64,000 bases of DNA, taken from the NCBI RefSeq assembly GCF_000010165.1, contig NC_012491.1, positions 4,657,501 through 4,721,500 on the forward strand. The letters are read 5' to 3'. Each line of letters starts with the position of its first letter. Position 1 is the stretch's first letter. The notes beneath the pieces were generated by a model. That model searched no databases. It was not told the DNA's origin and saw only the letters and a program-made list of their open reading frames with translations. A program made the translations under genes and the position numbers. Positions 9,272-17,646 of the stretch are shown one piece after another. Source of the DNA: Brevibacillus brevis NBRC 100599 (GTDB taxonomy: Bacteria; Bacillota; Bacilli; Brevibacillales; Brevibacillaceae).

Positions 9272-9862
9272 TTATACGCGAGCAGGCTCTTCTTCAATAA
9301 AATGAATGCCTTCTGGTGACATCGATTCAATACGTGCCAATGATTCGATTCGTACGCCAGCTTGCTCCAAGAGACCGCGGCCCTCCTGGAAGCTTTTTTC
9401 AATAACAGCGCCCACTCCAACGAGATGAGCACCGGCATCTTTGACAATATTCGTAAGCCCTACCAGAGCAGCTCCCGTAGCCAAGAAGTCATCGACAATC
9501 AATACGCGGTCTTCTTTGGACAAATACTGACGGGAAACACTGATTTGGTACGTTTCCTGACGGGTAAAGGAATGAACAGGAGCAGAATATACTTCCTCTG
9601 TCAGCGTGACAGCTTTTTTCTTTTTCGCATAAATAAAGGGAACACCCAAAGCAAAGGAAGTTGCCATAGCAAAATGAATTCCACTTGCCTCAATCGTCAC
9701 GACTTTTGTAATGTTTTCACCAGCGAACAACTCGGCAAAGCGTTGCCCGATCTTCATCGTCAATTGCGGATCTACCTGGTGGTTCAAAAACGCATCCACC
9801 TTCAAAACGGATGCCGACAGTACCTTGCCATCCTGTACGATGCGCTCTTGTAATTCTTTCAT
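9272..9862 (-). CDS. xpt: Xanthine phosphoribosyltransferase
   Basis: Converts xanthine and PRPP to XMP in purine salvage. The 196 residues match the normal Xpt length, with the PRPP-binding motif VLIVDDFLATGAAL and the N-terminal MKELQERIVQDGKVL. The frame extends upstream to 9946, but that part overlaps the riboswitch terminator. The ATG at 9862 has GGAGGA at the correct distance and is clearly the start. First gene of the operon with pbuX. Confidence 0.95.
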   Translation of the reverse strand: MKELQERIVQDGKVLSASVLKVDAFLNHQVDPQLTMKIGQRFAELFAGENITKVVTIEASGIHFAMATSFALGVPFIYAKKKKAVTLTEEVYSAPVHSFTRQETYQISVSRQYLSKEDRVLIVDDFLATGAALVGLTNIVKDAGAHLVGVGAVIEKSFQEGRGLLEQAGVRIESLARIESMSPEGIHFIEEEPARV

Positions 9863-9922
9863 CAGTTCTTCCTCCTCAGATATCGTTCCGGCCATTTTTA
9901 CTTGCGGCCTGCTGAAATATAG

Positions 9923-9999
9923 AAAGCCCAGAGTGGACAGTGTCACAAGCGGGCTACGTAACGAACCAACGCCAAGTGAAACTGTCCCTCTGGGCTTTT
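9923..9999 (-). terminator. Riboswitch-controlled terminator upstream of xpt
   Basis: On the minus strand AAAGCCCAGAGGGACAGT pairs with ACTGTCCACTCTGGGCTTT, followed by CTATATTT. It lies between the guanine aptamer and the xpt start, where the expression platform of a transcriptional OFF riboswitch is expected. Confidence 0.85.
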
Positions 10000-10104
10000 A
10001 TCCCTTAGGTGTGACACATCATTCGTGCCTGCGCCGCTCGGACCAGCTTTCTTTCAACCCTATGATTGAAATAGGAAAGAAAGAGACGGAACCCTAGACG
10101 CACT

Positions 10105-10178
10105 TTCACTCGTAGTCAGGTGATTTACGGTCACCTGGTAGAAACGGTTGGGCCTTATTCCCAAAATTATACGAGCTA
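10105..10178 (-). promoter_or_regulatory. Guanine-type purine riboswitch aptamer
   Basis: The minus strand shows the purine aptamer core: CTCGTATAATTTTGGGAATA, then GTTTCTACC, then ACCGTAAAT, then GACTACGAG. P1 is formed by CTCGTA with TACGAG. The loop sequences TTCTACC and CCGTAAA are those that kiss in this class. The specificity base is C (GACTA), which selects guanine rather than adenine. It controls xpt-pbuX: guanine excess favours the terminator at 9923-9999. Confidence 0.93.
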
Positions 10179-10297
10179 CCTATCTTTTTCGAAGTGTAAT
10201 AACGAGTATTGACCAAATCTATCATAACTCTCGCGTTGGTAGCAAGCGTTAATTTTTGAAAGAAAAAGGAAGCGCTTACTTGCCCGATTAAAGGAAA

Positions 10298-10320
10298 GAG
10301 CCCTGATTTCTCAAGGGCTC
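10298..10320 (-). terminator. Terminator after rsgA-like gene
   Basis: GAGCCCT and AGGGCTC form a stem next to the stop codon of the GTPase gene, followed on the minus strand by TTTCCTTT. Confidence 0.7.
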
Positions 10321-10326
10321 ACGTAC

Positions 10327-11412
10327 TTATCTCTTTGGTTTTTTCTCCCGCATTTGAACGTTGAGCTTCTTCCATTTATCCCTTTCAGCAGCAGCAAGCC
10401 TTGCGTCTTCTTTGCGTGCCAGATGTGCCAATTCGCGTTGGAGCTTTAGGTAACTGTCAAAGCGTGCCTTTTCCAATGATCCATCATTGATAGCAGCTTG
10501 AACAGCACAGCCGGGCTCGCGCATATGCTTGCAATCATTGAAACGGCATGTTTCCGCAATGGACTCGATATCGTCAAAGGCACCGCGGAAGCCCTCATCT
10601 GCCTCCCAGAGCTGGAGTTCCCTCATACCCGGTGTATCGATCATAAGAGCACCACTCGGCAATCGGAACAGTTCGCGATGAGTCGTCGTATGGCGGCCAC
10701 GGTCATCACCTTCACGCACGCCACTGACTTTTTGCATCTCCGCTCCGCTCAATTTATTGATCAACGTGGATTTTCCAACACCAGAGGAACCCATCAAGGC
10801 AATCGTCTGGCCCTCGCCCAAATACGGTGCGAGCTGATCCAGTCCTTCTCCCTGCTCAGCACTGACTACGTGAACAGGTACTCCGATCGCGATTGATTCT
10901 ATCTCTGCCATACATGCATCCAGATCGTCACACAAATCTGCTTTGGATAGCACAATCACCGGATTGGCTCCACTTTCCCACGCAAGAATGAGATAGCGTT
11001 CAATCCTGCGTAGATTTAAATCATTGTTTAAGGAATTCACGAGGAAAACCGTATCGACGTTCGCAGCCACAATCTGCTCTTCCACTGTATCCCCAGCTAC
11101 CTTGCGGGAAAACTTGCTCTTACGTGGAAGAAGTCCGTGGATCGAGGCTTTCTTTTCCTCTGGGCGGGCACTGATCACTACCCAGTCCCCGACAGCCGGA
11201 AAATCTTCTCGTCCGGTTGCCTCATAACGAAGCTTACCTGTTACCTCGCCTAGGAGCTCGCCATGCTCACTCCACAGACGATAAATACGTTTATGTTCAA
11301 GTGTGATACGTCCCACACTGAAGCCTTGCTCAGCATAAGGGGTAAAATGATTAGCAAAATACTCATTCCAGCCCATAGATTGCAATACTTGTTGATTGGT
11401 TGTTTGATTCAC
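10327..11412 (-). CDS. rsgA: Ribosome small-subunit-dependent GTPase A (RsgA/YjeQ family)
   Basis: A circularly permuted GTPase that acts in late 30S assembly. Order of motifs: OB-fold N-terminus, G4 (VLSKADL), then G1 (GSSGVGKST), then G3 (DTPGMREL), then the C-terminal zinc knuckle (CRFNDCKH...GC). About 361 residues. The ribosome binding site AGGGGGA precedes GTG 11412; the frame also allows a TTG at 11430 that overlaps this site. The N-terminal region (LQSMGWNEYFANHF) is typical of the longer RsgA paralogue present in addition to the rsgA gene near prpC/stkP in many bacilli, so this may be the second copy of the genome. Confidence 0.88.
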   Translation of the reverse strand: MNQTTNQQVLQSMGWNEYFANHFTPYAEQGFSVGRITLEHKRIYRLWSEHGELLGEVTGKLRYEATGREDFPAVGDWVVISARPEEKKASIHGLLPRKSKFSRKVAGDTVEEQIVAANVDTVFLVNSLNNDLNLRRIERYLILAWESGANPVIVLSKADLCDDLDACMAEIESIAIGVPVHVVSAEQGEGLDQLAPYLGEGQTIALMGSSGVGKSTLINKLSGAEMQKVSGVREGDDRGRHTTTHRELFRLPSGALMIDTPGMRELQLWEADEGFRGAFDDIESIAETCRFNDCKHMREPGCAVQAAINDGSLEKARFDSYLKLQRELAHLARKEDARLAAAERDKWKKLNVQMREKKPKR

Positions 11413-11655
11413 TGCGGATTCCCCCTGCAATTGGTTAGATATATGGCTATCAGCCAGAACCAGTCACAGTCGAATCCTCATTTGGTGAACGATATTACTG
11501 TTCGCTTGAAAGGAGGATTCCCGTGACCCCGACTACGACACTCTGAACAAATTTGATGACTACCATAAAACATCTCTCCTTTAGCAAACCTACCATTCAG
11601 GTTTGGAATCATATTTCCCAATTATTGTACCATAATGAAACAAAATGCAACAGCG

Positions 11656-11904
11656 TCAATCTCCCCCGCCGCCGCCTCCGCTATCTCCGCCACCACCACT
11701 ATCGCTTCCGCTGTCATAGCTATCCCAACGATCATTTGAATCATGACTTCGATGATGGTGATTATGAGAGCTGTCTACATAGAAGGCTCCGCCCCCGCTG
11801 TCTGAAGAGGAATGAGAGCGCCCACTTCCGCCTTCTGCAGCTTTGGACGCTAAGACAAACACTACGATCAAGAACATGATGACAATGACAATGAAGAACT
11901 CCAT
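11656..11904 (-). CDS. Small membrane protein with Gly/Ser/His-rich tail, 82 aa
   Basis: An N-terminal hydrophobic segment (residues 3-19, FFIVIVIMFLIVVFVLA) is followed by a low-complexity tail of Gly, Ser, Asp and His (HNHHHRSHD, DSGGGGGGD). A GGAAGGGCGGGG site precedes the ATG. It is probably a membrane-anchored small protein; the His/Asp cluster could bind metal, but that is only a guess. No relatives recognised. Confidence 0.6.
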   Translation of the reverse strand: MEFFIVIVIMFLIVVFVLASKAAEGGSGRSHSSSDSGGGAFYVDSSHNHHHRSHDSNDRWDSYDSGSDSGGGGDSGGGGGGD

Positions 11905-12001
11905 TGTTGTCCCCGCCCTTCCTCTTTTTTGAAGTTGTTTACCTATTTAGTATAACATAGTATAGCTGGAATAGGCTGGGGGCGTGGAGGATGATTCCTT
12001 T

Positions 12002-12223
12002 TTATCCGGCAAAATACCCTGACACAGGTGCGATCGCCAAAATGTTTTCTAACACAAATACACGATACGCCTTCCTCCTATAACAGTATGCTTTCAAGCT
12101 CCCTTTGTTCCCATCGATATGAACCACACGAATCGTACGCCTGCTAGCCTCTCCATCCTTCTTCAAATAGATGATCTCCACTGCTTGCTGCCTCGCTGCG
12201 TACCTTCTCAACTCCTGAATCAT
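12002..12223 (-). CDS. Small WYL-like domain protein, 73 aa
   Basis: The 73 residues look like an isolated WYL-type SH3-like fold: VEIIYLKKDGEASRRTIRVV, then GSLKAYCYRRKAYRVFVLENI. Such short proteins are common in bacilli without an attached DNA-binding domain; WYL domains bind ligands or nucleic acid. The ATG follows GGTGGTGA. The family call is by pattern only. Confidence 0.7.
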   Translation of the reverse strand: MIQELRRYAARQQAVEIIYLKKDGEASRRTIRVVHIDGNKGSLKAYCYRRKAYRVFVLENILAIAPVSGYFAG

Positions 12224-12393
12224 CAGGCTGTCACCACCACAAAATGTGTCTTCTTGTTGTTGAGATCATCATACTAAAAGAGAACACTGGTTCTCAAGTT
12301 CCCCTTTACAAAAGAAAAAGAGACCCATAAACACATACGAGTCCCCATCCCAGAGATAGTGCGGAGTGCCGAAGAACTGACGTTTTCAGACGA

Positions 12394-12873
12394 TTAATCC
12401 AGATCTCTAGCCCAACTAACTAACTCTTCATCTTCAAAATCATATGGATTCTTGTAAATATTAGAGTAATAGTACTCTGCTTCTAGGACGTCTCTAATTT
12501 TATTAAACGTATGATTGGTTGCATGAAATCCATTACTGATTGGAGCAGTAAACGCGAGTGAACCATTATAAAATCCATCTAGAGAGCCTGATAGTTCTTT
12601 TTTAACTATAGATTCAACTGCTTCTATCTTTTCTTTGATAGGCTGCTCTTTGTAAATTTGAATACAGAAATTACCGCCATGCTTTATTAACTCAAAATCT
12701 CCGTTGGGATGGAGTTTTATTGTATCTCCTTTCGCAAGACCGAGAGCTAGCCCTGGAGATGCACATAATTTGAATTTTTGATCGCTTAGGTATTCTGCAG
12801 GAAGCTCTTCTAAAACTGTTTCCTGCGAACTTGTGCCAGCAAAAACTTTAATCAATGTTAATTTATCTTCCAT
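12394..12873 (-). CDS. DUF4265-like protein, 159 aa
   Basis: Pattern ETVLEELPAEYL, SPGLALGLAKGDTIKL, FCIQIYKEQP resembles DUF4265 proteins, which are often found near toxin/immunity genes; function unknown. A GTG at 12885 is possible, but the GGAG six to seven bases before ATG 12873 supports the shorter form. Acidic C-terminus (DFEDEELVSWARDLD). Standalone gene. Confidence 0.6.
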   Translation of the reverse strand: MEDKLTLIKVFAGTSSQETVLEELPAEYLSDQKFKLCASPGLALGLAKGDTIKLHPNGDFELIKHGGNFCIQIYKEQPIKEKIEAVESIVKKELSGSLDGFYNGSLAFTAPISNGFHATNHTFNKIRDVLEAEYYYSNIYKNPYDFEDEELVSWARDLD

Positions 12874-12934
12874 ACGATGCTCCACACCTGTCTCTATTTT
12901 GAAAGATTATTTTTTCTTGATTATACCAAAAAAA

Positions 12935-13095
12935 GTCAAGACTTCAGAAGATTGATGAAATCGCAGAGTGTGAAGATACACCACACACGGTAGAGAAGGT
13001 GCTCGCCGTGCATCCTGATCTCATTCTTCGTGACGACTGGGATGAAAAGAGCATCGACAACCTCAGTCACGATGCGCTTCGCCACCCAACTATTG
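12935..13095 (+). pseudogene. Possible remnant of an iron-siderophore binding protein gene
   Basis: An open plus-strand stretch without its own start encodes VEKVLAVHPDLILRDDW followed by KSIDNLSHDA. This resembles the central part of FecB/FhuD-type substrate-binding proteins (VLALxPDLII..DW...K...LSKIAP). Both ends are missing: the 5' side reaches non-coding sequence upstream of the DUF4265-like gene, and the 3' side runs into the terminator of the MFS gene. The call is weak because the stretch is short. Confidence 0.35.
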
Positions 13096-13103
13096 CCCCA
13101 ACC

Positions 13104-13139
13104 AAAAAGGCATGCGTCCTAAAAATGGACACATGCCTT
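13104..13139 (-). terminator. Terminator of the MFS gene
   Basis: On the minus strand GGCATGTGTCC and GGACGCATGCC form an 11-base stem with one mismatch, followed by TTTTTGG. It begins 15 bases after the MFS stop codon. Confidence 0.85.
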
Positions 13140-13153
13140 ATGCTTGTTACAAC

Positions 13154-14395
13154 TCAGCGCCTCCTAAGCGCACGTCCGAACACAATCAGAATCGGTGCCA
13201 ACAAGATCGCCGCTGCAACGAGCGAAGCGCGAATCGAAAAACGCGTCCCAATCCATCCGACAGCCGGACCACCTGCCGTTTGTCCCAACGCATTGGACTG
13301 GCCCATCATCGACAAAACCGTCGCTCGCACATTGCTTTCAATGTTTAAATTGAGCCACGTATCATACAGCGGATTGCTCAATGACTGGATCACACTGATC
13401 AAAAGCAATGCAACTAATGCCCAGCTAAAGCTAGGAGAAAAGGCAAAAGCTATCATTGCTGCAATTTTGAGCCCCGTCAACGTGAACATGCCTACAAGGA
13501 CAACCCGCTCATTGTTCACATCCAATCTTTTTTCCACAACGCCTACGACGATGAGGCCGAGCAAGCTTGCAAGTGCGGCAATGATCCCGAACCACATGGG
13601 CATCGAAATAGCAGCAAACTCTGGAAAACCAATTTCTGCGATCAAATGCGCTTCCCACAAACGGTCATACCCTTCTGAGGCTGCACCCGTAAATAGCGTC
13701 ACGAACAAGATCAGCATGAGAATCGGCTGACTGCGAATTACTTTGGCACCCGAAGTCCACGTCTGAATCATTTCCTTCACGTGGGAAGCACCTTGCTCAC
13801 GTTCACGAGGAATAAATCCGGTCTCCTTCATGAACAGAATCAGAAAGACGCCAAGCCCCAGATACATGAGGCCACCTATGAGGTAAGGCAAATTGGGAGC
13901 GAGTGTTGCCAATGCCACACTAAGTGCAATCCCGAGCAGATTCCCAAACAAGGAGTAGCGCTTGGCCTTCATGAAAATCGTACCGATCTTCTCTTCCCCG
14001 ACCTCATCTACAATCCATGCAGTATCCGCTCCACTGATAAACGTATACCCAAGACCACTGACGACTTGCGAAAACAACACCAAACCAAAGACAGAAATCA
14101 TCGGTATCCAAGCATCAAGCGCGGGAACAATCCCCTGCATCGCAAATCCGATTCCCAGAAAAAACATCCCGAGAATGACGGAGCGACGGCGACTGTACGT
14201 ATCCGCCACGACTCCTGTTATCCCTTCAAGCACCAACACGGATAACTCCAATACCGTCCCGATCACTAGCAATTCAAACGGGTTAAAGCCCAGTGTCACA
14301 ATGTAGTAAAGCGCATAGGTCGTGAACATGGTCGTATTGGCCAGGGAAGTCAAAAAACTTTTGATCATATATACTTTTGTCGCATTCATGAACAT
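13154..14395 (-). CDS. MFS transporter, probable drug/metabolite exporter
   Basis: About 413 residues with 12 predicted membrane segments. The loop between segments 2 and 3 carries the MFS signature region (GVVADTYSRRRSVI). Substrate unknown; efflux is the usual role for such single transporters. The frame opens at GTG 14410, but an AGGTGG site fits ATG 14395 better. A 20-codon open frame with a strong ribosome binding site lies 98 bases upstream (14493-14555), which suggests control by translation of a leader peptide. Confidence 0.85.
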   Translation of the reverse strand: MFMNATKVYMIKSFLTSLANTTMFTTYALYYIVTLGFNPFELLVIGTVLELSVLVLEGITGVVADTYSRRRSVILGMFFLGIGFAMQGIVPALDAWIPMISVFGLVLFSQVVSGLGYTFISGADTAWIVDEVGEEKIGTIFMKAKRYSLFGNLLGIALSVALATLAPNLPYLIGGLMYLGLGVFLILFMKETGFIPREREQGASHVKEMIQTWTSGAKVIRSQPILMLILFVTLFTGAASEGYDRLWEAHLIAEIGFPEFAAISMPMWFGIIAALASLLGLIVVGVVEKRLDVNNERVVLVGMFTLTGLKIAAMIAFAFSPSFSWALVALLLISVIQSLSNPLYDTWLNLNIESNVRATVLSMMGQSNALGQTAGGPAVGWIGTRFSIRASLVAAAILLAPILIVFGRALRRR

Positions 14396-14492
14396 GGAAG
14401 CAGTATCCACCTTTTTTTAGGCAGATGACGCGTTCCGTTTTCACATACTGATCGTACCTCTACAATCCTCTACTGTGCAAAATGCGTCCGCG

Positions 14493-14555
14493 TCATGCTG
14501 CCGTTCGTATTTTTCCTTCCGTGTACTTGCTTGCTCTGAATAGTGTTTTTAACAT
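14493..14555 (-). CDS. Possible 20-aa leader peptide upstream of the MFS gene
   Basis: GGAGGTG lies at an ideal distance before an ATG, opening a 20-codon frame (MLKTLFRASKYTEGKIRTAA). Immediately after it GACGCG and CGCGTC can form a stem that spans the region up to the MFS start. Such an arrangement is used for antibiotic-induced ribosome-stalling control of exporters. The function is inferred only from layout. Confidence 0.4.
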   Translation of the reverse strand: MLKTLFRASKYTEGKIRTAA

Positions 14556-14617
14556 GTGATATACACCTCCGAAAGTAATTACAGCTATTATAGAACGTTT
14601 TTAATTCCCATACAATG

Positions 14618-14657
14618 GAAAAAGCCGTGCAGTATGATTGGACACACTGCACAGCTT
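14618..14657 (-). terminator. Terminator after ycnI
   Basis: On the minus strand AAGCTGTGCAGT pairs with ACTGCACGGCTT and is followed by TTTCC. It is located 14 bases after the ycnI stop. Confidence 0.8.
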
Positions 14658-14670
14658 CATTAGGAAGTAC

Positions 14671-15294
14671 TTACGCTTTTTTTCTAAACAGGCCAACTAT
14701 GGAGATCAGCAACGCCAAACCAGAAAGTACCAATGGCAAGGTATTGTTGCTGCCTGCACCAGCCGCTTCCCCAGCAGGAGCGGTTGTCGGCTTTTGTTCT
14801 TGTCCATGCTCATGCCCTGCTTCGCCTACACCAGCCTTAATGGTAGTAACAGACGCTGGCGTGTTGGAATCCTTGTCCCCTGTCCATTCCACAACCTCGC
14901 CGTTTGCATAGGTCTGATAAGCCTTCCAAGCCAATTGGCCCTCTTCTTTTGGGTTTGCCCCGACAAACGTGAACTCTTGGAACTCATGCGCCTTGATTCC
15001 GCCTGCTGTGGCTGTCCACACAAGTGCTGTGTTCACACCGTCTTTATCTTTCTCGAACTCGTAGGACCAGCCCGGAATCGGTTGTACGGAATTTACCTTA
15101 ACACCAGCCGGGAATTCCACCTTCACTTTTGTCGTGTTGACGTCTTTTTCGACTGGAACACGCACGGTGTATTTTTCATAGGAGCCTGTAGTAGTCTCTT
15201 TCGGATAGACGTTCACATGTGCTTGTGCTGCTGTCGCCAACGTCAAAACTGCACCTGCTACCAGTACACTACTCATCCATTTTTTCATTTTCAT
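14671..15294 (-). CDS. ycnI: YcnI-like copper-binding protein (DUF1775)
   Basis: 207 residues: signal peptide (MKMKKWMSSVLVAGAVLTLA) ending in AQA, then a mature protein beginning HVNVYP, whose N-terminal His is the copper-brace ligand in YcnI. The DUF1775 body follows (YTVRVPVEKDVNTTKVKVEF, IPGWSYEF, FQEFTFVG). A Pro/Gly/His-rich linker and one C-terminal membrane segment (LPLVLSGLALLISIVGLF) with a short RKKA tail anchor it on the outer face of the membrane. It sits 14 bases after ycnJ in the same operon and probably hands copper to YcnJ. The ribosome binding site AGGGAGG precedes the ATG. Confidence 0.9.
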   Translation of the reverse strand: MKMKKWMSSVLVAGAVLTLATAAQAHVNVYPKETTTGSYEKYTVRVPVEKDVNTTKVKVEFPAGVKVNSVQPIPGWSYEFEKDKDGVNTALVWTATAGGIKAHEFQEFTFVGANPKEEGQLAWKAYQTYANGEVVEWTGDKDSNTPASVTTIKAGVGEAGHEHGQEQKPTTAPAGEAAGAGSNNTLPLVLSGLALLISIVGLFRKKA

Positions 15295-15308
15295 CGTATA
15301 AATCCTCC

Positions 15309-16595
15309 CTAGTTTGAATCTGTTTGAATTACGGCTTGATTATTTGTCACCGCAGTTGGGTAGTTGATTTGGCTCATCCAAAGTCCGGCCAGAATAGCGA
15401 TAATCCCGAATACAATCTCCCAACGCAAGTAAGCGGGCTTCAAGGAATTTTTCGTCCGCCAGCGTCTGGTTTGCCTAAAGGCCAGAAGAAGCATGAGGCA
15501 GACACTTGCTATTTTTCCGTATAACAGATAACTCCATGCTGTTGCACTCTGGATAATATTCATGACATCCGTCTGCACGATGAGCATGACAACGCCCGTC
15601 ACGACGGCAAGCACTGCCGCCACCGCAACTGTCTGCAAAAAGAACTTCTTGAACGACTCCTGTCCTCGTTCAACCGCTTTGACTGTAAGTAACAAGTAGA
15701 CAAGTGCCCCCATCCACACAGCGACCGTCAAAACATGCAACAGTCTCAGCAAAATCGACAGCCAGACAGGAGCAATGCCCCATGCATGACCGCCAAAAGC
15801 TTGCGCGCTGATCAATAGAACCCAGATTCCCACATACCAGCCAGACACCATATTGGGGATCGCAATCAATAACAGTAGGGCAAAGGACACCAGCAGCATG
15901 ATCGCAAACGGAGACTGACTGAGCAAGTTCCCGTCCATCTGCCATAGTGCTTGCGTGAGTGATACAGTGGTTAACGATTCGTCATACAGGAACCACAAAA
16001 ATATAAGTCCGATGATCGCCAAACTCCATCCGATTTGTCTGCCAATCCCGATGAGCTGGGCAAGCGAAGGCAAACCATGACGCTGTGCTGCCCACGCTAC
16101 CAGATACAACCCGCCACCGACGAGAATAATTCCCTGCGCCAAATAGCGGTACATGATCAAGTAGCTTGAATCTGCTTTTTGCTCATTTGGGGGAACCACC
16201 ACTGCACTTTTTTGTCCGATGGAAAACGTGAGCTTCTCTGAGATCGGATGTCCGTCCTCGGAAACGACCGTCACGATAACCGAATACGTCCCCTCAGCCA
16301 AATCGCTCGGCAAATTCGCATTCAACTGCGAGGCATCACCCGGCTGCAATGTCGGCCGCTCCAGTTTTATTTCCTTGCCATTCCAATCAAATAGACGCAC
16401 GTTAACAAGATCCGGCTCCAAAGTTTCAGTAAACCGCGCAGATATTTGTCCTGGATTCGCCTTCAGTACCTCACCATCTTGTGGGGAGCTGCTCATCAAG
16501 CCAGCGTGGGCGTAAGCAGTTGTCATACCCGTTGTCAGTACAAGTAAGAAGGCGAGCAAAAACACAACCGTATATTGTCTGATGTTGTATGTCAC
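15309..16595 (-). CDS. ycnJ: YcnJ-like copper uptake/resistance protein (CopC-CopD fusion)
   Basis: 428 residues. Signal peptide, then a CopC domain whose mature N-terminus AHAGLMSSSPQDGEVL carries the typical copper-binding His. From about residue 140 there are some eight membrane segments of a CopD domain with conserved histidines (HAWGIAPVWLSILLRLLHVL). The fusion is typical of bacilli, where YcnJ imports copper. It is followed by ycnI. A GTG start is used, with AGGTGACAGG upstream. Confidence 0.9.
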   Translation of the reverse strand: MTYNIRQYTVVFLLAFLLVLTTGMTTAYAHAGLMSSSPQDGEVLKANPGQISARFTETLEPDLVNVRLFDWNGKEIKLERPTLQPGDASQLNANLPSDLAEGTYSVIVTVVSEDGHPISEKLTFSIGQKSAVVVPPNEQKADSSYLIMYRYLAQGIILVGGGLYLVAWAAQRHGLPSLAQLIGIGRQIGWSLAIIGLIFLWFLYDESLTTVSLTQALWQMDGNLLSQSPFAIMLLVSFALLLLIAIPNMVSGWYVGIWVLLISAQAFGGHAWGIAPVWLSILLRLLHVLTVAVWMGALVYLLLTVKAVERGQESFKKFFLQTVAVAAVLAVVTGVVMLIVQTDVMNIIQSATAWSYLLYGKIASVCLMLLLAFRQTRRWRTKNSLKPAYLRWEIVFGIIAILAGLWMSQINYPTAVTNNQAVIQTDSN

Positions 16596-16696
16596 CCTGT
16601 CACCTGCTTCCTTATTTCGTCCTTAATCCTATCAGATTAGTACGAGAATCTATATGGCTCCATCGGGCTATCTGTTGTGGCAAAGTGTTGAAAACA

Positions 16697-16739
16697 AAAA
16701 AAGGCATGAACGGAAATTCTGTCCGATCCGTGCCTTTTC
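16697..16739 (-). terminator. Terminator after alpha/beta hydrolase gene
   Basis: On the minus strand AAAAGGCACGGA pairs with TCCGTTCATGCCTTTT and is followed by a T run. It lies directly after the hydrolase stop. Confidence 0.8.
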
Positions 16740-16747
16740 AAACTGTA

Positions 16748-17581
16748 TTAGGATGATTTTACAATGTTTTGTGCGAGAAATTCCAGGACAAGCTTGTTGA
16801 ATACCTCTGGTTGATCCATCGGTGGGATATGTGCTGAATCAGGCAGGATGACTTTTTTTGCGCCTGTAATCCGCTCACCTAACACATCGGCGATCTGTAA
16901 AAAATCAGGATAATCCCGCCCTCCTGCAATAACGAGTGTCGGGGCTTTGATTTCTTCCAAGCGCTCGATTGGTGATGGGGATAAAGTCTCCAATCCGACT
17001 CCAAACTCCGGCAGCGAAAAGGCGTGTCTGTTTATTTCTTTAAAGCGGTTACGTGCTTCGCGAGCTTGCTCATTTACCGGCTGACCAGGACCGTCAAACC
17101 ACATTTGTGTCGTCATTTCCAACGCTTCCTCTGTCGTGCCACGCTGACATACTTGATTGAAGCGTTCTACATCGTGCAGCCTTTGTTCACTTCTTGGGTG
17201 ACCAAACAAGCCGGATGCAACCAGAATCAAGCTGTTCACCATCTGCGGATAAGCAAGGGCGAACTCCTGCGCCACCATTCCCCCAAACGAAAGCCCAGCC
17301 ACATGCGCTTTTTCGATACCAAGCCCTTGCAGAACCGCTTTCACATCATCGTACAAGGTATAAGGAACGTCAGTCGCCAGTGTTTTACCGAACCCGCGGA
17401 TATCAAAGCGAACGACCTTATATGTCTGTGCAAATGCTTGCAGCTGGGCATCCCATAGCCTTGTATCCAGATTGAAGCCGTGGATCAATAAGAGCGGTTC
17501 GCCTTCCCCTGCTACTTCATAGTAAATGCGTGCGCCATTTGCTTCGAGAAAGCCGGTTTGTACAGACTGCCTGTTTTCCAT
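16748..17581 (-). CDS. Alpha/beta hydrolase, 277 aa
   Basis: Canonical alpha/beta hydrolase. Oxyanion motif LLIHGFNLDTRLW, nucleophile elbow GLSFGGMVAQ (Ser), acid in VIAGGRDYPDF, catalytic His in DSAHIPPMDQPE. It resembles the 3-oxoadipate enol-lactonase/hydrolase group, but the substrate cannot be read from sequence. Cytoplasmic. ATG preceded by GGGGGAGGTGAG. Own terminator; not in an operon with ger. Confidence 0.88.
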   Translation of the reverse strand: MENRQSVQTGFLEANGARIYYEVAGEGEPLLLIHGFNLDTRLWDAQLQAFAQTYKVVRFDIRGFGKTLATDVPYTLYDDVKAVLQGLGIEKAHVAGLSFGGMVAQEFALAYPQMVNSLILVASGLFGHPRSEQRLHDVERFNQVCQRGTTEEALEMTTQMWFDGPGQPVNEQAREARNRFKEINRHAFSLPEFGVGLETLSPSPIERLEEIKAPTLVIAGGRDYPDFLQIADVLGERITGAKKVILPDSAHIPPMDQPEVFNKLVLEFLAQNIVKSS

Positions 17582-17646
17582 TTTTTCTCACCTCCCCCTC
17601 ACTATCTCACCCGGGGTTGTAGCTTGTCTATGTATTTTTGTTCCGA

